Assembly: GCA_026545225.1 (NCBI GenBank)
Contig: CM048845.1
Span: forward strand, 120,531,033-120,595,032
Length of the DNA: 64,000 bases
Direction: 5' to 3'
Origin: Cornus controversa
Lineage: Eukaryota; Streptophyta; Magnoliopsida; Cornales; Cornaceae
The notes under the pieces were generated by a model. The model searched no databases. It had not been told where the DNA came from and saw nothing but the letters and a program-made list of their open reading frames with translations. Below are positions 48,471 to 59,031 of the stretch, one piece after another. How positions within the stretch are numbered: the stretch's first letter is position 1; the number at the start of each line of letters is the position of its first letter. The position numbers were made by a program, and so were the translations under genes.

Positions 48471-48949
48471 AAGATGAGTCTCATGGATTTTCCAGTCAAA
48501 ATCTGACCTTGCAAGAGAGATCAGAGAAAGTACAAGGAACAAGGAAAGACAACAATTTGAAGATATGTCTTTCTCCTATATGGTGTTGTGGTATTGTTTG
48601 GACTTGTCACAACACAATTAACTTGAGTTGATGGAGATCTTCTCAACAAGAAAAGATAATTAGTGTATACTTTGTTTATATGGTTGGAAATATTGAATTT
48701 GTCATAAAATTCTCAAACTAGTGGGGGTTGAACATGGAAATGGTAACTTCTCTCATGCAAGATCAGTAAAGGCTATTTGCAACTATGTTTACTTATGATG
48801 AACTTGTTCTCCAAAAAGGTTTTATATTTTTCTAAAGAATGATTTACTTCATTTTTGAAAATTTATCATCTCACTATGGATGAGAACTATCAAAATCGAT
48901 GATCTTGAGAGAAGAGGCTGTCTTGGAAAGGACGGTTAAATAGAATTAT

Positions 48950-49500
48950 TCTTCCATGTGCTTATCCTATTGAATACATCTTCAAGATTCTTCAAGATGA
49001 TCAACCGAATTCAAAGAAGGAAGATGGAATCTACGTCACTCAGGCCCATTACCTTAAGAAGATTCTCAAGAAATTCAATCTGATTGAACACAAATCAACA
49101 CCCAAACACCCACTCTATCTGATACCAGCAATGCAACTCAACTTGAGCATTCTCAAATAATTGGAAGTCTTATATTTAACATGAAATGTACAAGGCCTGA
49201 CACAGCCTTTGTAGTAAGAAAGTTGAGCAAATACATTGGTAACTCAGGAATAGAGCATTAAGTTGCTTTGAAATGATACCTGAAATGCCTAAGAGGTGCA
49301 ATTCACTATGGGAAGTATCCTTCTATGCTTAAAGGATGCATGATACAACTTGGACTTGGATTTGAATAAGTCAAAAGTCAATTTATGCTTTAAGTTTTGT
49401 CTAAGAGGTGGTGCTACCTTCTAGAAGTCTAAGAAGCATACATGCATTACTCCATGGAATCTGAGTTCATTGCCCTCTCAAGTGTAGGAGAGAAAATATG
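48950..49500 (+). pseudogene. Copia-2 reverse transcriptase/RNase H relic
   Basis: Recognisable pieces in shifting frames: 'HYLKKILKKFNLIEHKSTP' (about 49051), 'QLEHSQIIGSLIFNMKCTRPD' interrupted near 49159 and resuming, then 'AFVVRKLSKYIGNSG' and 'CLRGAIHYGKYPSMLKGC'. 'MESEFIALSS' near 49457 keeps the RNase H MEAEF-type motif. Several stops. Non-functional. Confidence 0.8.
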
Positions 49501-50444
49501 AGTAATATCCCTCTTGAGCCAATGAGAATATAGTATGTACTTTACACTTGCAAGTGTAAAGTAAATGTGACCAATTCTTATTGCTCTCTCGAGTTAATGA
49601 GAGAATGATTAGAGTTATTACATTTTCTTATAAAGAAACAGAGACAAATAACTCATTTTGATATTGGTAAACGTACCAATGTGAGCTAGCGAGACTAGAA
49701 TTCACTTTATTATGATAATTCAAAGAAATTCATTTAGAAGATCATCATTTGTGGGGTTTAATTACTTGTGGTATTGAGGCCATACAGTACTATAATAAAT
49801 GTGGTAGACCCATTGCCCAAGTACTTCTTGGATGAAAAATGATCTTAAATACATTGAGGGGAATTAGATTATGCCTGAAACTAAACTTTACTTGGGGATA
49901 CCCAACCTGATGAGTTTCTCAGGTTCAATGGAAAAAACGAACCTAGTTGATAGTTGTTATTGGTGCACTACATTATGAGATTTGAGAGTCCATTTTCTAC
50001 AGTGTAAGTGGTGCAAAGTCTTGTAGTAATGGGAGGATGAGATTTTATCTCTTAATGGATCTATGAACATTTTTTGTCGGGGTGACTACAAGACACTACT
50101 GATAGATTCACCTAATTGAGAGTGAAAGTTAGTTATTCTATGAGACTTTTCAAGCAGTCTCTAGAGCTATCAATGAGAAAATGGAAAGAAGCACATACCT
50201 TAAAGTGTTGAGCCAGATGCACAACAATCTCTGAAAAGGAATGTATGTGTGATAGGTCTGGTTTGTCCATATGAGTTCATTAGTTCAAGGTTATGTCCAC
50301 TAACGTTCTCGAAAAAACTTTGATTTGTTTGCACTAAGTAAATATTCAAGTCTCCAAGACACCTTTATTTATGCACATGACTTTCTTGAATGTCCAATTA
50401 ATGAGATTTTATTTTTAAATTATATTTTGAAACAAGTGGGAGAT

Positions 50445-51204
50445 TGTTAGAATATGTTTCAAAATATTTTATAATGTTTTTGCAAATATATTTGTACATA
50501 ATTAAAGTCTAAATATTTTGATTTATTCCCCCTTGAGTAATAAAGTTTTAAATGTGTTCACATATATATGCATGTATTTGGATGGTTTATATATTAATAA
50601 AGAGATGTTTTTACATACATTCATAGTTGACATTTGGTATTCTCAATGAATCTATTTGATTCACTTAATTTTAGGATGAACTATTTTAAGTTCATTTATC
50701 AAATTTATGAGATACACTTTGTTTAGTGTGATACATGAATGAATTTATCAAAATTCATTGCTTTGGAACATGAATTTTCTTAATTCATGTATTTAGAGAT
50801 TGAACATATTTATGGGGACTTATCTTGAGAGGTCTATATAAGGACCACAGTCCCCTCAATTCCGGATGAATCGAGTTCAATCACAACTCATACTAGAGTT
50901 CGTTAACTCAAGTTTAAGAATTTTCTCTTCTATTTTTCATTTTTGGGCATTATGAAAAGATATTAAGTGCTGCACCCAATAATGTATTGTGCAAATACAT
51001 TATGGTTGGATCGAGTTCAGGCTTGTTTGAATCATGGAGATAGAGCTGCCACGATCCCTTGCACCTTGTGGGAGGGCTTCGACTATCTTCAAGAAGTGTT
51101 TACGCGCCTCCAAGTTATGGTTTGAATTGTTTGAATATTTTATTTCCGCCATATATTTAAGTGCAAGTGATTTTTATGATTTATTATAATCATTTTTTCC
51201 AACA
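50445..51204 (+). repeat. 3' LTR of Copia element 2
   Basis: TGTTAGAATA...TTTTCCAACA with short inverted ends (TGTTAGAA/TTCCAACA), 760 bp, directly after the polypurine tract. A TATA box (CTATATAAGG, 50833-50842) is the likely LTR promoter. Confidence 0.87.
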
Positions 51205-51387
51205 TCCGCTTCATACGATATTGTCGGTCTAATAATCGTTCTATAAAATTTTCTTTCAAAGAATACCATTAGTTTGCTTCCATTTTGTCCACCCGACTCA
51301 AATCCTACTCATTACATTACCATCAATCTTTCCATCGTTTTGTAATATTGATTCTAGGTAACAGAAATAGTTCATTTGAGTAGCTCT
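51205..51387 (-). pseudogene. LINE reverse transcriptase remnant, copy 2 (3' piece)
   Basis: Aligns with 43283-43475 of copy 1 ('ggtctaataatcgttctata', 'gaaatagttcatttgag'). It is cut at 51387/55353 by the PIF/Harbinger insertion; the other half continues at 55353. Confidence 0.8.
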
Positions 51388-51485
51388 TTAGGGCAACAGT
51401 AATGGGATCGCCAGAGCCTAATCTGGCGATTCAAATGTTACTGTGGCCCAACATTGGGATGGCTAAAATGGTGGGCCAATTTATT

Positions 51486-51531
51486 GGTTAGCTAGGTGGT
51501 TCGCCGGATTGGGCGAACCACTTAGCTAACC
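51486..51531. repeat. Inverted repeat, 20-bp arms
   Basis: GGTTAGCTAGGTGGTTCGCC and its complement with one mismatch, 6-nt loop. The 'ggttagctaa' part recurs at the right end of the element (near 55292). Confidence 0.9.
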
Positions 51532-51581
51532 CTGTTCATATTGGGCGCTTTAATGCAGGCCCATATTTTTTTAAAAAAATT

Positions 51582-51615
51582 TCACTTATCGAAACGACGT
51601 CGTTTCGATAAGTGA
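51582..51615. repeat. Perfect 34-bp palindrome (A)
   Basis: Half-site TCACTTATCGAAACGAC, centred on GACGTC with no spacer. It contains an ACGT core of the kind bound by plant bZIP factors (family knowledge), but its length suggests transposase or cruciform roles equally well. Confidence 0.97.
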
Positions 51616-51630
51616 TTTTAATAAATAAAA

Positions 51631-51665
51631 AAACACGCGGCGCCCTGTTAAGGTGCCGCGTGTTT
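51631..51665. repeat. Hairpin B, 14-bp GC-rich arms
   Basis: AAACACGCGGCGCC, loop CTGTTAA, then the complement with one mismatch. Confidence 0.92.
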
Positions 51666-51666
51666 T

Positions 51667-51696
51667 ACTTATCGAAATGACGTCGATTCGATAAGT
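51667..51696. repeat. Palindrome A' (diverged copy of A)
   Basis: 30 bp, same design as A (ACTTATCGAA...GACGTC...TTCGATAAGT) with two mismatches per half. It starts 83 bp after the matching point of A. Confidence 0.92.
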
Positions 51697-51712
51697 GACT
51701 TAAAAAAATAAA

Positions 51713-51742
51713 ACACGCGGCGCCTAACAGGGCGCCGCGTGT
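51713..51742. repeat. Hairpin B' (copy of B), perfect 12-bp arms
   Basis: ACACGCGGCGCC, loop TAACAG, then the exact complement. It starts about 80 bp after hairpin B. Confidence 0.95.
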
Positions 51743-51845
51743 CCTGCAACTGTCATAAGACCATTACACGCCCAAACAGGCCCTAGGGGTTGCCCAGAAA
51801 AGTGGTTTTTGACCCTTTTTTGCCTTTTTTTAAAAAAAAATTTAA

Positions 51846-51884
51846 GCTCTGCCAAAGAGCCGTTAAGGCACTGTTTGGCAGAGC
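51846..51884. repeat. Inverted repeat, 11-bp arms
   Basis: GCTCTGCCAAA and its complement with a 17-nt loop. It is the last of the series of inverted repeats before the ORF1 promoter. Confidence 0.8.
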
Positions 51885-51955
51885 CAAATAGTGCCTAAAA
51901 CAGCTCTTTTGGCTTTAAAAAATATATATATATATTTTTTTACTTTTTTCATTCC

Positions 51956-51963
51956 TATAAATA
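51956..51963 (+). promoter_or_regulatory. TATA box of Harbinger ORF1
   Basis: TATAAATA, 118 bp before the ORF1 ATG, with the leader in between. Good match and position. Confidence 0.65.
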
Positions 51964-52080
51964 CACCACCCTTAGATTTACTAAATTCATAACCAAAAAT
52001 TCATATTTTCTCCTCTAAGTCTAGAATCATTTTTATTTTCTCAATCTTTAGTTAATTGTATTTTTAGAATTTCCATTTTC

Positions 52081-53310
52081 ATGGATCCAACACCACCAAA
52101 TTTCAACTTCAACCCTTTATCAAATGATGATTTTTTATTATTTGACGGCTCTGATCAATATTATCGTGGCGATTCTCAATTTCCATCTAATCAATCAGTC
52201 GCATTTTATTCGCCGGTATTGCCTCAATCTAGTAATGTCAGACCTTCCCGAAAACAACGAGTTCCTCGAATGCCTAATTGGTCCAACAAAGAAGATTTCG
52301 CTCTGTGTAATGCGTGACTGGAAGTTAGCAGTGATTTGGTGATTGGTGCAGACCAAGCGAAATCGACGTTATGGCAAAAAATTCTCGTCGAATTCCAAGT
52401 ACAACTTGGTGCTCCAACTGCTCGAGGCGAGTGCGGTTTGACAAATCGTTGGTCCACCATCCAAAAAAAAATTAACAAAAGGTCTGCATGCTTGCTTGCA
52501 ATTGAAAATAATCAGACTAGTGGCTTCAACAATCATGATATGGTAAGTTAATAATTTTAATTAATTTCTTTACTTGATCGTATTTAATAAGTAATTATTT
52601 TAAATAATTTGTTTCTAATTATTGTGTAATTATTTAAAGCAGATCACAGCTCAACATCTATATAAATCTACTATGAATGAGGACTTTAAACTCCATGCTT
52701 GTTGGAACATTTGAAAGACTCTCCAAAATGGCATGCATATTGTCTCGATCAAGAAAAAAACAAAGCCAAAATTACCCGCGCAAAGAAGAGGAGTACTGGA
52801 ATCAACATCAACGAGCATGTTGCTCACTCAAACGTATCAAGTCCATTAAGTAATGCAGTGTACGAGAGTGTTCCTTCTGAATGATCGCCACAGTTTGGCA
52901 TGAATGAATATTCACTCGGTATTGCTGAATCTCAACCATTAGAGCAACCAGCAAGACGCAAGGCGGCGAAGCAGAGCCGAAATAAGAAGAAACAGCCAGA
53001 ATATGAGACCTCACACTCATCATTCGAGGTCAGTTTCCACCAAGCAACATCCAAACTTGAATCTCAAACAAATCTTATTATGGAGACAAAGTTAAAACAG
53101 ATGGAAAGACAACGAGAGAGAAAACTATATGAAGAAAGAAGACAACGGGAGAGAGAACTACACGAAGAAAAAATTCGAGAAGAGGAGTTGATGCTAAAAG
53201 ATCCAAATTCAATTCCAACAGAAGTACAGAAAGCATGGCTTATCCGAAAACAACAACAGATATATGAGCGAATGTGTGCAGAAGTAGATGAGAATTTGCG
53301 CAATCTATAG
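52081..53310 (+). pseudogene. Harbinger ORF1 (Myb/SANT-like accessory protein), broken
   Basis: Starts 'MDPTPPNFNFNPLSNDDF'. The SANT-like region begins at 'RMPNWSNKEDFALCNA' and is cut by TGA at 52315 where the family has Trp. It continues in frame with 'IGADQAKSTLWQKIL' and 'GECGLTNRWSTIQKKIN'. A 100-bp intron follows (GTAAGT at 52543, AG at 52642). A one-base deletion at about 52710 shifts the frame ('LKDSPKWHAYCLDQEKNKAK'). A stop at 52882 comes next, and then an intact 3' part with a Lys/Glu/Arg-rich coiled-coil-like tail ('QRERELHEEKIREEELMLKD') to the stop at 53310. In PIF/Harbinger elements ORF1 acts with the transposase in DNA binding and nuclear import. Databases often mislabel such proteins as glutathione transferase T3-like. 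Confidence 0.88.
52543..52642 (+). other. Intron of Harbinger ORF1
   Basis: GTAAGT...TTTAAAGCAG, 100 bp. It joins 'GFNNHDM' to 'ITAQHLYKSTM'. Confidence 0.75.
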
Positions 53311-53657
53311 GACTTGTTTAATCCATAATGGATATTGTATCGTTTTAAGTTATGTTATTTTTTTTTATCCATTATGAATATTGTCTCGTTTGAAATTATG
53401 TTTTTTTTAATCCATTATGGATATTGTAATTCATTTAACTTATGTTATGTTGCTTTTAAATCTATTACGAATATTGTGTCGTGCAGAAATAATTTCAGAA
53501 TAAAATTTTTATTGTATAATATTTTATAACATCTTACAAGCATAAAAATGCAACATAATTTGAACTTCTAGTACATAAAATGAGAATAGAACTTAAAGAA
53601 AGGAGTACATAAAAAATCAACATAACTTAAAGATAGGAGTACATAAAAAAACGTCAC

Positions 53658-54970
53658 TTAAAGATCTTCATATGAATCACCAATCTGATTCCACATCTGT
53701 TCTATCAGATCCTTCCTCAACTGCATATTTGTCTCTCGCTGCGGTACTGAGTTCGGCGAGCGTAGATGTGTGTCGTAAAAACATTGGGGTCTAATTTTCG
53801 AGTGTGATTCGGAATACTCTCTTCCGATGGCAGCCAAATTCCAGTATTGTCGTGGCGCTCATCTTCAATGATCATGTTGTGAAGGATTATGCACGTTCTC
53901 ATATGAGACACAAGTCCATCTTCTCCCAATATTTAACTGGTCGTTGCAGTATTGCCCACTTTATTTGCAAGACCCCAAATGGTCACTCCACATCTTTCCT
54001 GCATGTCTCTTGTTTTTCTGCAAACATTTTTTGTTTTGGAGTTCTTGAATTTGGGATGGTCTGCATCAAAGTTGCCCAATTTGGGTAATACCATCAGAAA
54101 AGTAATACCCCATGCTATACTGATGCCCATTCACCACATAATTAACCGAAGACATTCTACCACTGACAATACGGTTGAATACGAAGGAATGATCTAACAC
54201 ATTTATAGCATTGTGTGAACCAACCATTCCAAAAAATGAATACCAAATTCACAAATCTTTGAAGGATACCGCCTCCAATATTAAAGTAGCCTTATGGGTG
54301 CGACCCTGTGTGTGCTATGCCACGCCACTGGGCAATTCTTCCATTCCCAATGCATACAATCAATAGAACCAAGCATACTTGGGAATCCTCTAGCCTCCCC
54401 TTCTTGAAGGAGTCGTGCGATGTCGGTTTCGTTTGGTTCGCACATGTACTGTTGCTCAATAACAACAGCAGTACAAAATGCCTTCAAACAACTTATTGCA
54501 GTAATCACATCGATTTTAATATACTCGTCAAATGAGTCGGCTGATCCACCATATGCGAGAATGCATATTGCAGTTGTCATCTTCTGTATAGAATACAACC
54601 CCAAACGGCCAAAAGCGTCCCTTTTTTGGATGAAGAAATAGTCATAAGCTTGAACATCATTCAAGATACGAATAAATAATTCTTGACAAATCCTGAATCG
54701 TTTATGAAATTGCTCGGGTGTATATAAGAAATTCTCGTCAAAGTAGTCTTTCATTGGCTAACGGTGGCTTCCTTCTCGGTCACGATGAATAAACCGTCGC
54801 CTCTGAGCTGGTTGAAATACTTGCGATATAATCTCCGGCGTACAACAGTTCAAAATTTCTTTGTAGGTAGATACATGATCTTCAAGGAATTTGTCAAGAT
54901 CTATTGATGAGGAGGATGACGAAGAATGTGGAGAATTTGAATCTGACAAAGGTCGTGATGACAAAGCCAT
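53658..54970 (-). pseudogene. Harbinger DDE transposase, broken
   Basis: Starts at 54970 ('MALSSRPLSDSNSPHSS'). A stop (TAG, 54760-54758) falls in frame before 'MKDYFDENFLYTPEQF'. The DDE domain begins 'MLGSIDCMHWEWKNCPVAW' with the first catalytic Asp. A frameshift near 54300 follows, and the second Asp site reads SHNAIN instead of SHNDIN. The Glu motif survives as 'RKDVE' but is followed by a stop. 'TCIILHNMIIEDER' (53895 downward) and a C-terminus 'NMQLRKDLIEQMWNQI' end at TAA (53660-53658). A dead transposase that cuts and pastes at TTA/TAA when functional (family knowledge). Confidence 0.9.
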
Positions 54971-55352
54971 TGAAAGTTCAAAGTTGAAAGAGATGGTAAA
55001 TGAACTTTTGGAAGATTGAAAGTAGTGGTAATTTTATAAATGAACAAATGAGTGTTTATATAAGAAAAAAATATAGCTGTTGGAAATATAGCCGTTGAGA
55101 ATATAGCCATTAGAAATATAGCCGTTAGTAAATAAATAAAAAAATATTTAATAATTTTAAATTTAATTTTTTTTATAAAAAAAATATATTAAAATATTAT
55201 TATTTTTGGTTAGCGAAAATCTAGAGAACCTGTTGTGGAGCCAAAATTTGAAGATCCTGACATGATGATGTGGTTGGCTAAAATGCTGAGGTGGTTAGCT
55301 AAAATTCAAATTTGGAGAACCAAATTTAGCCATCTCATAGTGGATGCTCTTA

Positions 55353-55690
55353 GTCTTGAAGTGTAATATTTATATTGTCATCGTTTTCTACTTTATCAAT
55401 TCTTAGGCCTCTCAATTCTAATGTCTTTCTCCAAAATTCTAATTTTGTTTCTAGGGCTTCTTTAGTAGTATCTATTGATACTATGTCATCCGCAAATAAC
55501 ATACATCATAGAATTTATTCTTAATATATTTTGTTGTTTCGCCTAATATTATTGCAAATAGGTATGAACTCAACACCGATCCTTGGTGTCAATGTCTCCC
55601 TATACATATCATTGATAAGATTTACATATACTTGTTTTCTTTGTAGAGTCCACCAAATTATTTCTATTGGAACTTTAGATTCGAAAGCTA
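55353..55690 (-). pseudogene. LINE reverse transcriptase remnant, copy 2 (5' piece)
   Basis: The minus strand reads 'VPIEIIWWTLQRKQVYVNLI', then, in another frame, 'QGSVLSSYLFAIIL' and the catalytic motif MLFADDIV (about 55500-55477), followed by 'LETKLEFWRKTLELRGLRID'. The FADD box survives here whereas it is lost in copy 1. Frameshifts make it non-functional. Confidence 0.82.
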
Positions 55691-56045
55691 AAATTAAATT
55701 TTGATGGTGCTTTGGATGTTTAGAAGAAGCTTTCTGCAGGTGGTTTTGTGTTGCGAGATCATATGGGTTTTCGCCATTAAAATAGCTTCTTTTTGTTGTT
55801 GTCATTCTCTCTCAGCCACGATGGCAAAAGCTATTATGTTTAAGAAAGCTTTGAAATCAATTCTGATTTGGGATTTCTCTAAAGTGGTAGTCGAATGGGA
55901 CTGTCAGTCGGTGATGAATGAGCCTTTTTATAATTTTAATGAAGGACTTTTGTGGTTTAGAAGTCCTCTCACGGCCTTTCAAGATTCCCAACACTACCTA
56001 AATCTCCTCCAGGGGAAGTCCCCTGTTGCTCAATATGTTAGTAGG
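55691..56045 (+). pseudogene. RNase H-like domain remnant
   Basis: Plus-strand pieces 'KLNFDGALDV' (55691), 'SAGGFVLRDHMGF', 'AKAIMFKKALK', 'FSKVVVEWDCQSV' and 'FQDSQHYLNLLQGKSPVAQYV' follow the order of plant reverse-transcriptase-like RNase H (RVT_3) domains: DG near the start, E in A(E/K)A, and D in DC.SV. Stops and shifts break it. A shorter piece is present in copy 1 (43650-43770). Confidence 0.7.
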
Positions 56046-56089
56046 TGAAGGTGTATGAACAAAACAAGACAGAAACAAAGTTGGGATGT

Positions 56090-56091
<2 letters not shown>

Positions 56092-56133
<42 letters not shown>

Positions 56134-56167
56134 TTATATATATATATATTTATATATATATATATAT
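56092..56167. repeat. (TA)n microsatellite
   Basis: Long TA run with interspersed TTTA. It lies in duplication copy 2 just before the shared 'gggtgataacactctcag'. Confidence 0.95.
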
Positions 56168-56697
56168 GGGTGATAACACTCTCAGATAGAGCATATTTTA
56201 ATGCTTTAAAAGATGCTCCAACACTCACTATTTCCCTGCGCAACAAAGCAAAACACGAATCTCGCCACACCACAAACTAGAAATTTACTTGGGACTAAAG
56301 TAAGGGCTGATAAAACATACATACATTTGGACATCAGTATATGCCATCACAAAAAAGCATTATAATTATGCTGCCAATCTCAAGTACTTTTCATTTTTCT
56401 TTCAAAGAAAAAAATATTGTCAAGAACAATTAATTTTTAACTCGTCCAGAGAAATGCTAACTAAATTAAGATTATCATATTTTAGACTCACTTTAAGACC
56501 CAGTTTGGTTGTGGAGAAACGGAAGTAAAAGAAAAGAAAGGGAATGGAGGGAAATAATATATTGTTTTTGGCATGAAATTCGTAAAGGAGAAGTTATGAA
56601 ATGGAGGAATAGAAATTAGGCATGAGCCACATGATGAATAAGTTTGTTATCCTCCCAAAAATGGAAGGAAATGGATGGAACAGAAGGAAAGGACTAC

Positions 56698-58099
56698 TGA
56701 TAAGTGTTCAATTCTATGCATTTGAACCCTCTTTATTGCATATGTTAATTCCGTTTCTACGTTTACCGAGATATGTTTACTGTATTTTTGTGTTTTTGAT
56801 GTATTGCAGGTCTTGTAGTAAAAGGAGCAAAGTTTGAGGCTTTTTGCAGCTGAAGAGAAAAGTCAGAAATTGCAGCCAAGGCATCTCAATCAATCGAGAT
56901 GTTGATCTCGATCAATCGAGATCTTATTTTGATTGATCGAAATCTCGATCAATCGAGATCCAATCTCGATTGATCGAGATTCTGCAGAAGCAACTTGCCC
57001 ACTTGCTCACCTGCTTTCCCACTTGCAACAAAATCCCCCTTTTTGCACGACTTAGGGGGATTGTCTGACTTGAACAAGACCCTTGGGGACCTTCTTGATA
57101 TAATGGATATATATATTGATATATATACATATATATATGGTGGGCCCCAAGGTTGAAAAAGGTAGCCATAAAGCACAAAGAAGTCATATTTCTCGCATAT
57201 CTCTCACACACATCAGAATATACAAGAGAGACATTCGGGAGAGGAGAAAGATGAGCTGAACCAGACCAAGAAGCTTCATCTTCTCCATCAATGGAAGAGT
57301 GCAAGGCAACCATGAGCAACTAACTCTTCTACTAGGGTGGTGAAACCCCTAGCCATATAAACTTGTTCATTTTTGTAGCACTTGGGATTTGTAATTAAAT
57401 GTTGATTATTTAGCCTAGTGACCATGTACACTAATACATTTCTTTTATATATTCATTTGATATTGAGTTTATTCTTGTCTTAGAGTAGATTCTTTCATGT
57501 GAATACACAACATTTGTATATTCCACAAGAAGTGCAAATGATGGCTAGATAATGGTGTTTAAATGAATGTGTGGTGTTTGCTTGTATAAACCATGCCAAG
57601 ATAAGGTAGTTTGGATGCATGTAGGTTCACTTAGAGAGTAGGGTAATTAGGTAGTTAGTTAGGTTGAAGAGCTATGCTTGTTGAAGATGGATTATGACAG
57701 GTTAGCACACACATTAATCTTTTGATATGTCATTGAGGTCACAAGCCTAATGACATTGTTAGACATTTAATTTATGAATCTCATGCTTGCTACACTTGTG
57801 AACATGTGAATGGCTAGTGGTGGAAACCAACCCTAGTTCTCTCTCCCAACTTTTACTCTTTAAATTTATTGTCATTATATTCATGCAATAGTTTTATAAA
57901 CAAAAACTCAAAACCCTGTTTTTAGGATTAAAGTGGAATTAATCTTTCTTTAAGACAATTGCGACTAGTCCTCGTGGGATCGATACCCTCTATATAGAAC
58001 CGTATCTACAAAGATTCGTGCTCTTGCGAGTGGTTAAATTATATTTTGATAAAAGGTGCATAAATAAGCTTACAATATAATTCGAGTTTAGCCACATCA
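56698..58099. mobile_element. Solo LTR, 1402 bp (probably Ty3/Gypsy)
   Basis: Starts TGATAAGTGTTCAATTC, ends GCCACATCA, with the exact 5-bp duplication ACTAC (56693-56697 and 58100-58104). Duplication copy 1 has the empty site 'ggaaaggtctacaaagttg' (44245). It contains a cluster of ATCTCGAT/ATCGAGAT palindromic motifs (56886-56984) and, near the right end, 'gtcctcgtgggatcgatacc', a sequence style typical of Gypsy LTR ends. No internal coding sequence. Confidence 0.93.
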
Positions 58100-58104
58100 A
58101 CTAC

Positions 58105-59022
58105 AAAGTTGAAAAAAAAAATTCTCCCATACCAATTTTGCCCATATATTTATAAAAGACAGAATTAAAATACCATATGATGCTTAATGCATATTTTTAT
58201 TCTCTTCAACCATTTTTTGTGTGTTCAAATTGTCACTTTGACTTGTGTTATGTTTAGGACAATTTTTATATTTATCAAGTATCGATTCTTATATTTGTTT
58301 TATCACTTTTTACATATATGTTTGTCTTATAAATGTGAGAAGGGTATAATGGTCAATATATTAAATAGTTTCCTTTTCTTTTTTCAAACATTTTACTATC
58401 ATTTCCTTTCTTTTCTTTTATTAATCAACTAAACACAATAAAAAATTAATACTATACTTCTCTTTCTTTTCCCTTGTAAATAATGTTATCATTTCATTTC
58501 ATTTCATTTCTTTTCCAATGTACCAAACATAGAAAGTCAGTCATTCAATAACTTATCTGTATTCCCATGCATGGTTTTTTATGCCTAATAAATTAATAAT
58601 GCTTGTGAAGGGCGTCATCTGATAGAGTTGTAGCAAACAGGTTGCCAATCACCTTTTTTTAAGAATAATAATAATAATAAAATTATTATTAATGTTTGTT
58701 AATTTAAAATAAAAATAATTGACATCGAATCAAATTAAAATGTAATAATTGTCACGCCTTGTTATCATCTAGTTGACTCTCTTATTTTGATGGCTCCCTA
58801 TCACCTCACCATTGCTCCATGCCTTCCAAGACTTGATAGTTATTTATTTTTGTGTTTTTATTTATGGTAAGAATAGACTCTGAATGGATCAGGCTCAATT
58901 CATTCCAAATATGTTAATTTGAAATTATTACATATTAATATATTATAACATTAGATAACATGTATATTTTATTATATTATATTGAATTAAATCCAATCGA
59001 ATCGAATTAACTATAATTCATA
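58105..59022. other. Non-coding sequence shared with duplication copy 1
   Basis: Aligns in pieces with 44255-44480, 45950-46260 and 47545-47760. Includes a short (ATTTC)n run at 58495-58515 and (AAT)n near 58665. No gene. Confidence 0.7.
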
Positions 59023-59031
59023 TTTGGTTTA

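Larger units (their letters stand above)
48471..51204 (+). mobile_element. Degenerate Copia element 2 (3' part)
   Basis: A reverse transcriptase/RNase H relic (48950-49500), a long non-coding 3' region (49500-50430), polypurine tract ACAAGTGGGAGA (50432-50443) and a complete 3' LTR. gag, protease and integrase are not recognisable and the 5' LTR is missing in direct orientation. It occupies the junction between the two segmental duplication copies. Confidence 0.8.
51391..55349. mobile_element. PIF/Harbinger transposon with ORF1 and transposase, both inactivated
   Basis: 3959 bp. Left end GGGCAACAGTAATGGGATCGCC; right end, on the minus strand, GAGCATCCACTATGAGATGGC; target duplication TTA (51388-51390 and 55350-55352). 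Contents are a palindrome-rich left subterminal region (51486-51885), an ORF1 promoter and gene on the plus strand (52081-53310), and a DDE transposase on the minus strand (54970-53658). The two genes converge. Every gene is broken. The related LINE copy at 43440-43520 is uninterrupted and so gives the empty site. Confidence 0.95.
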
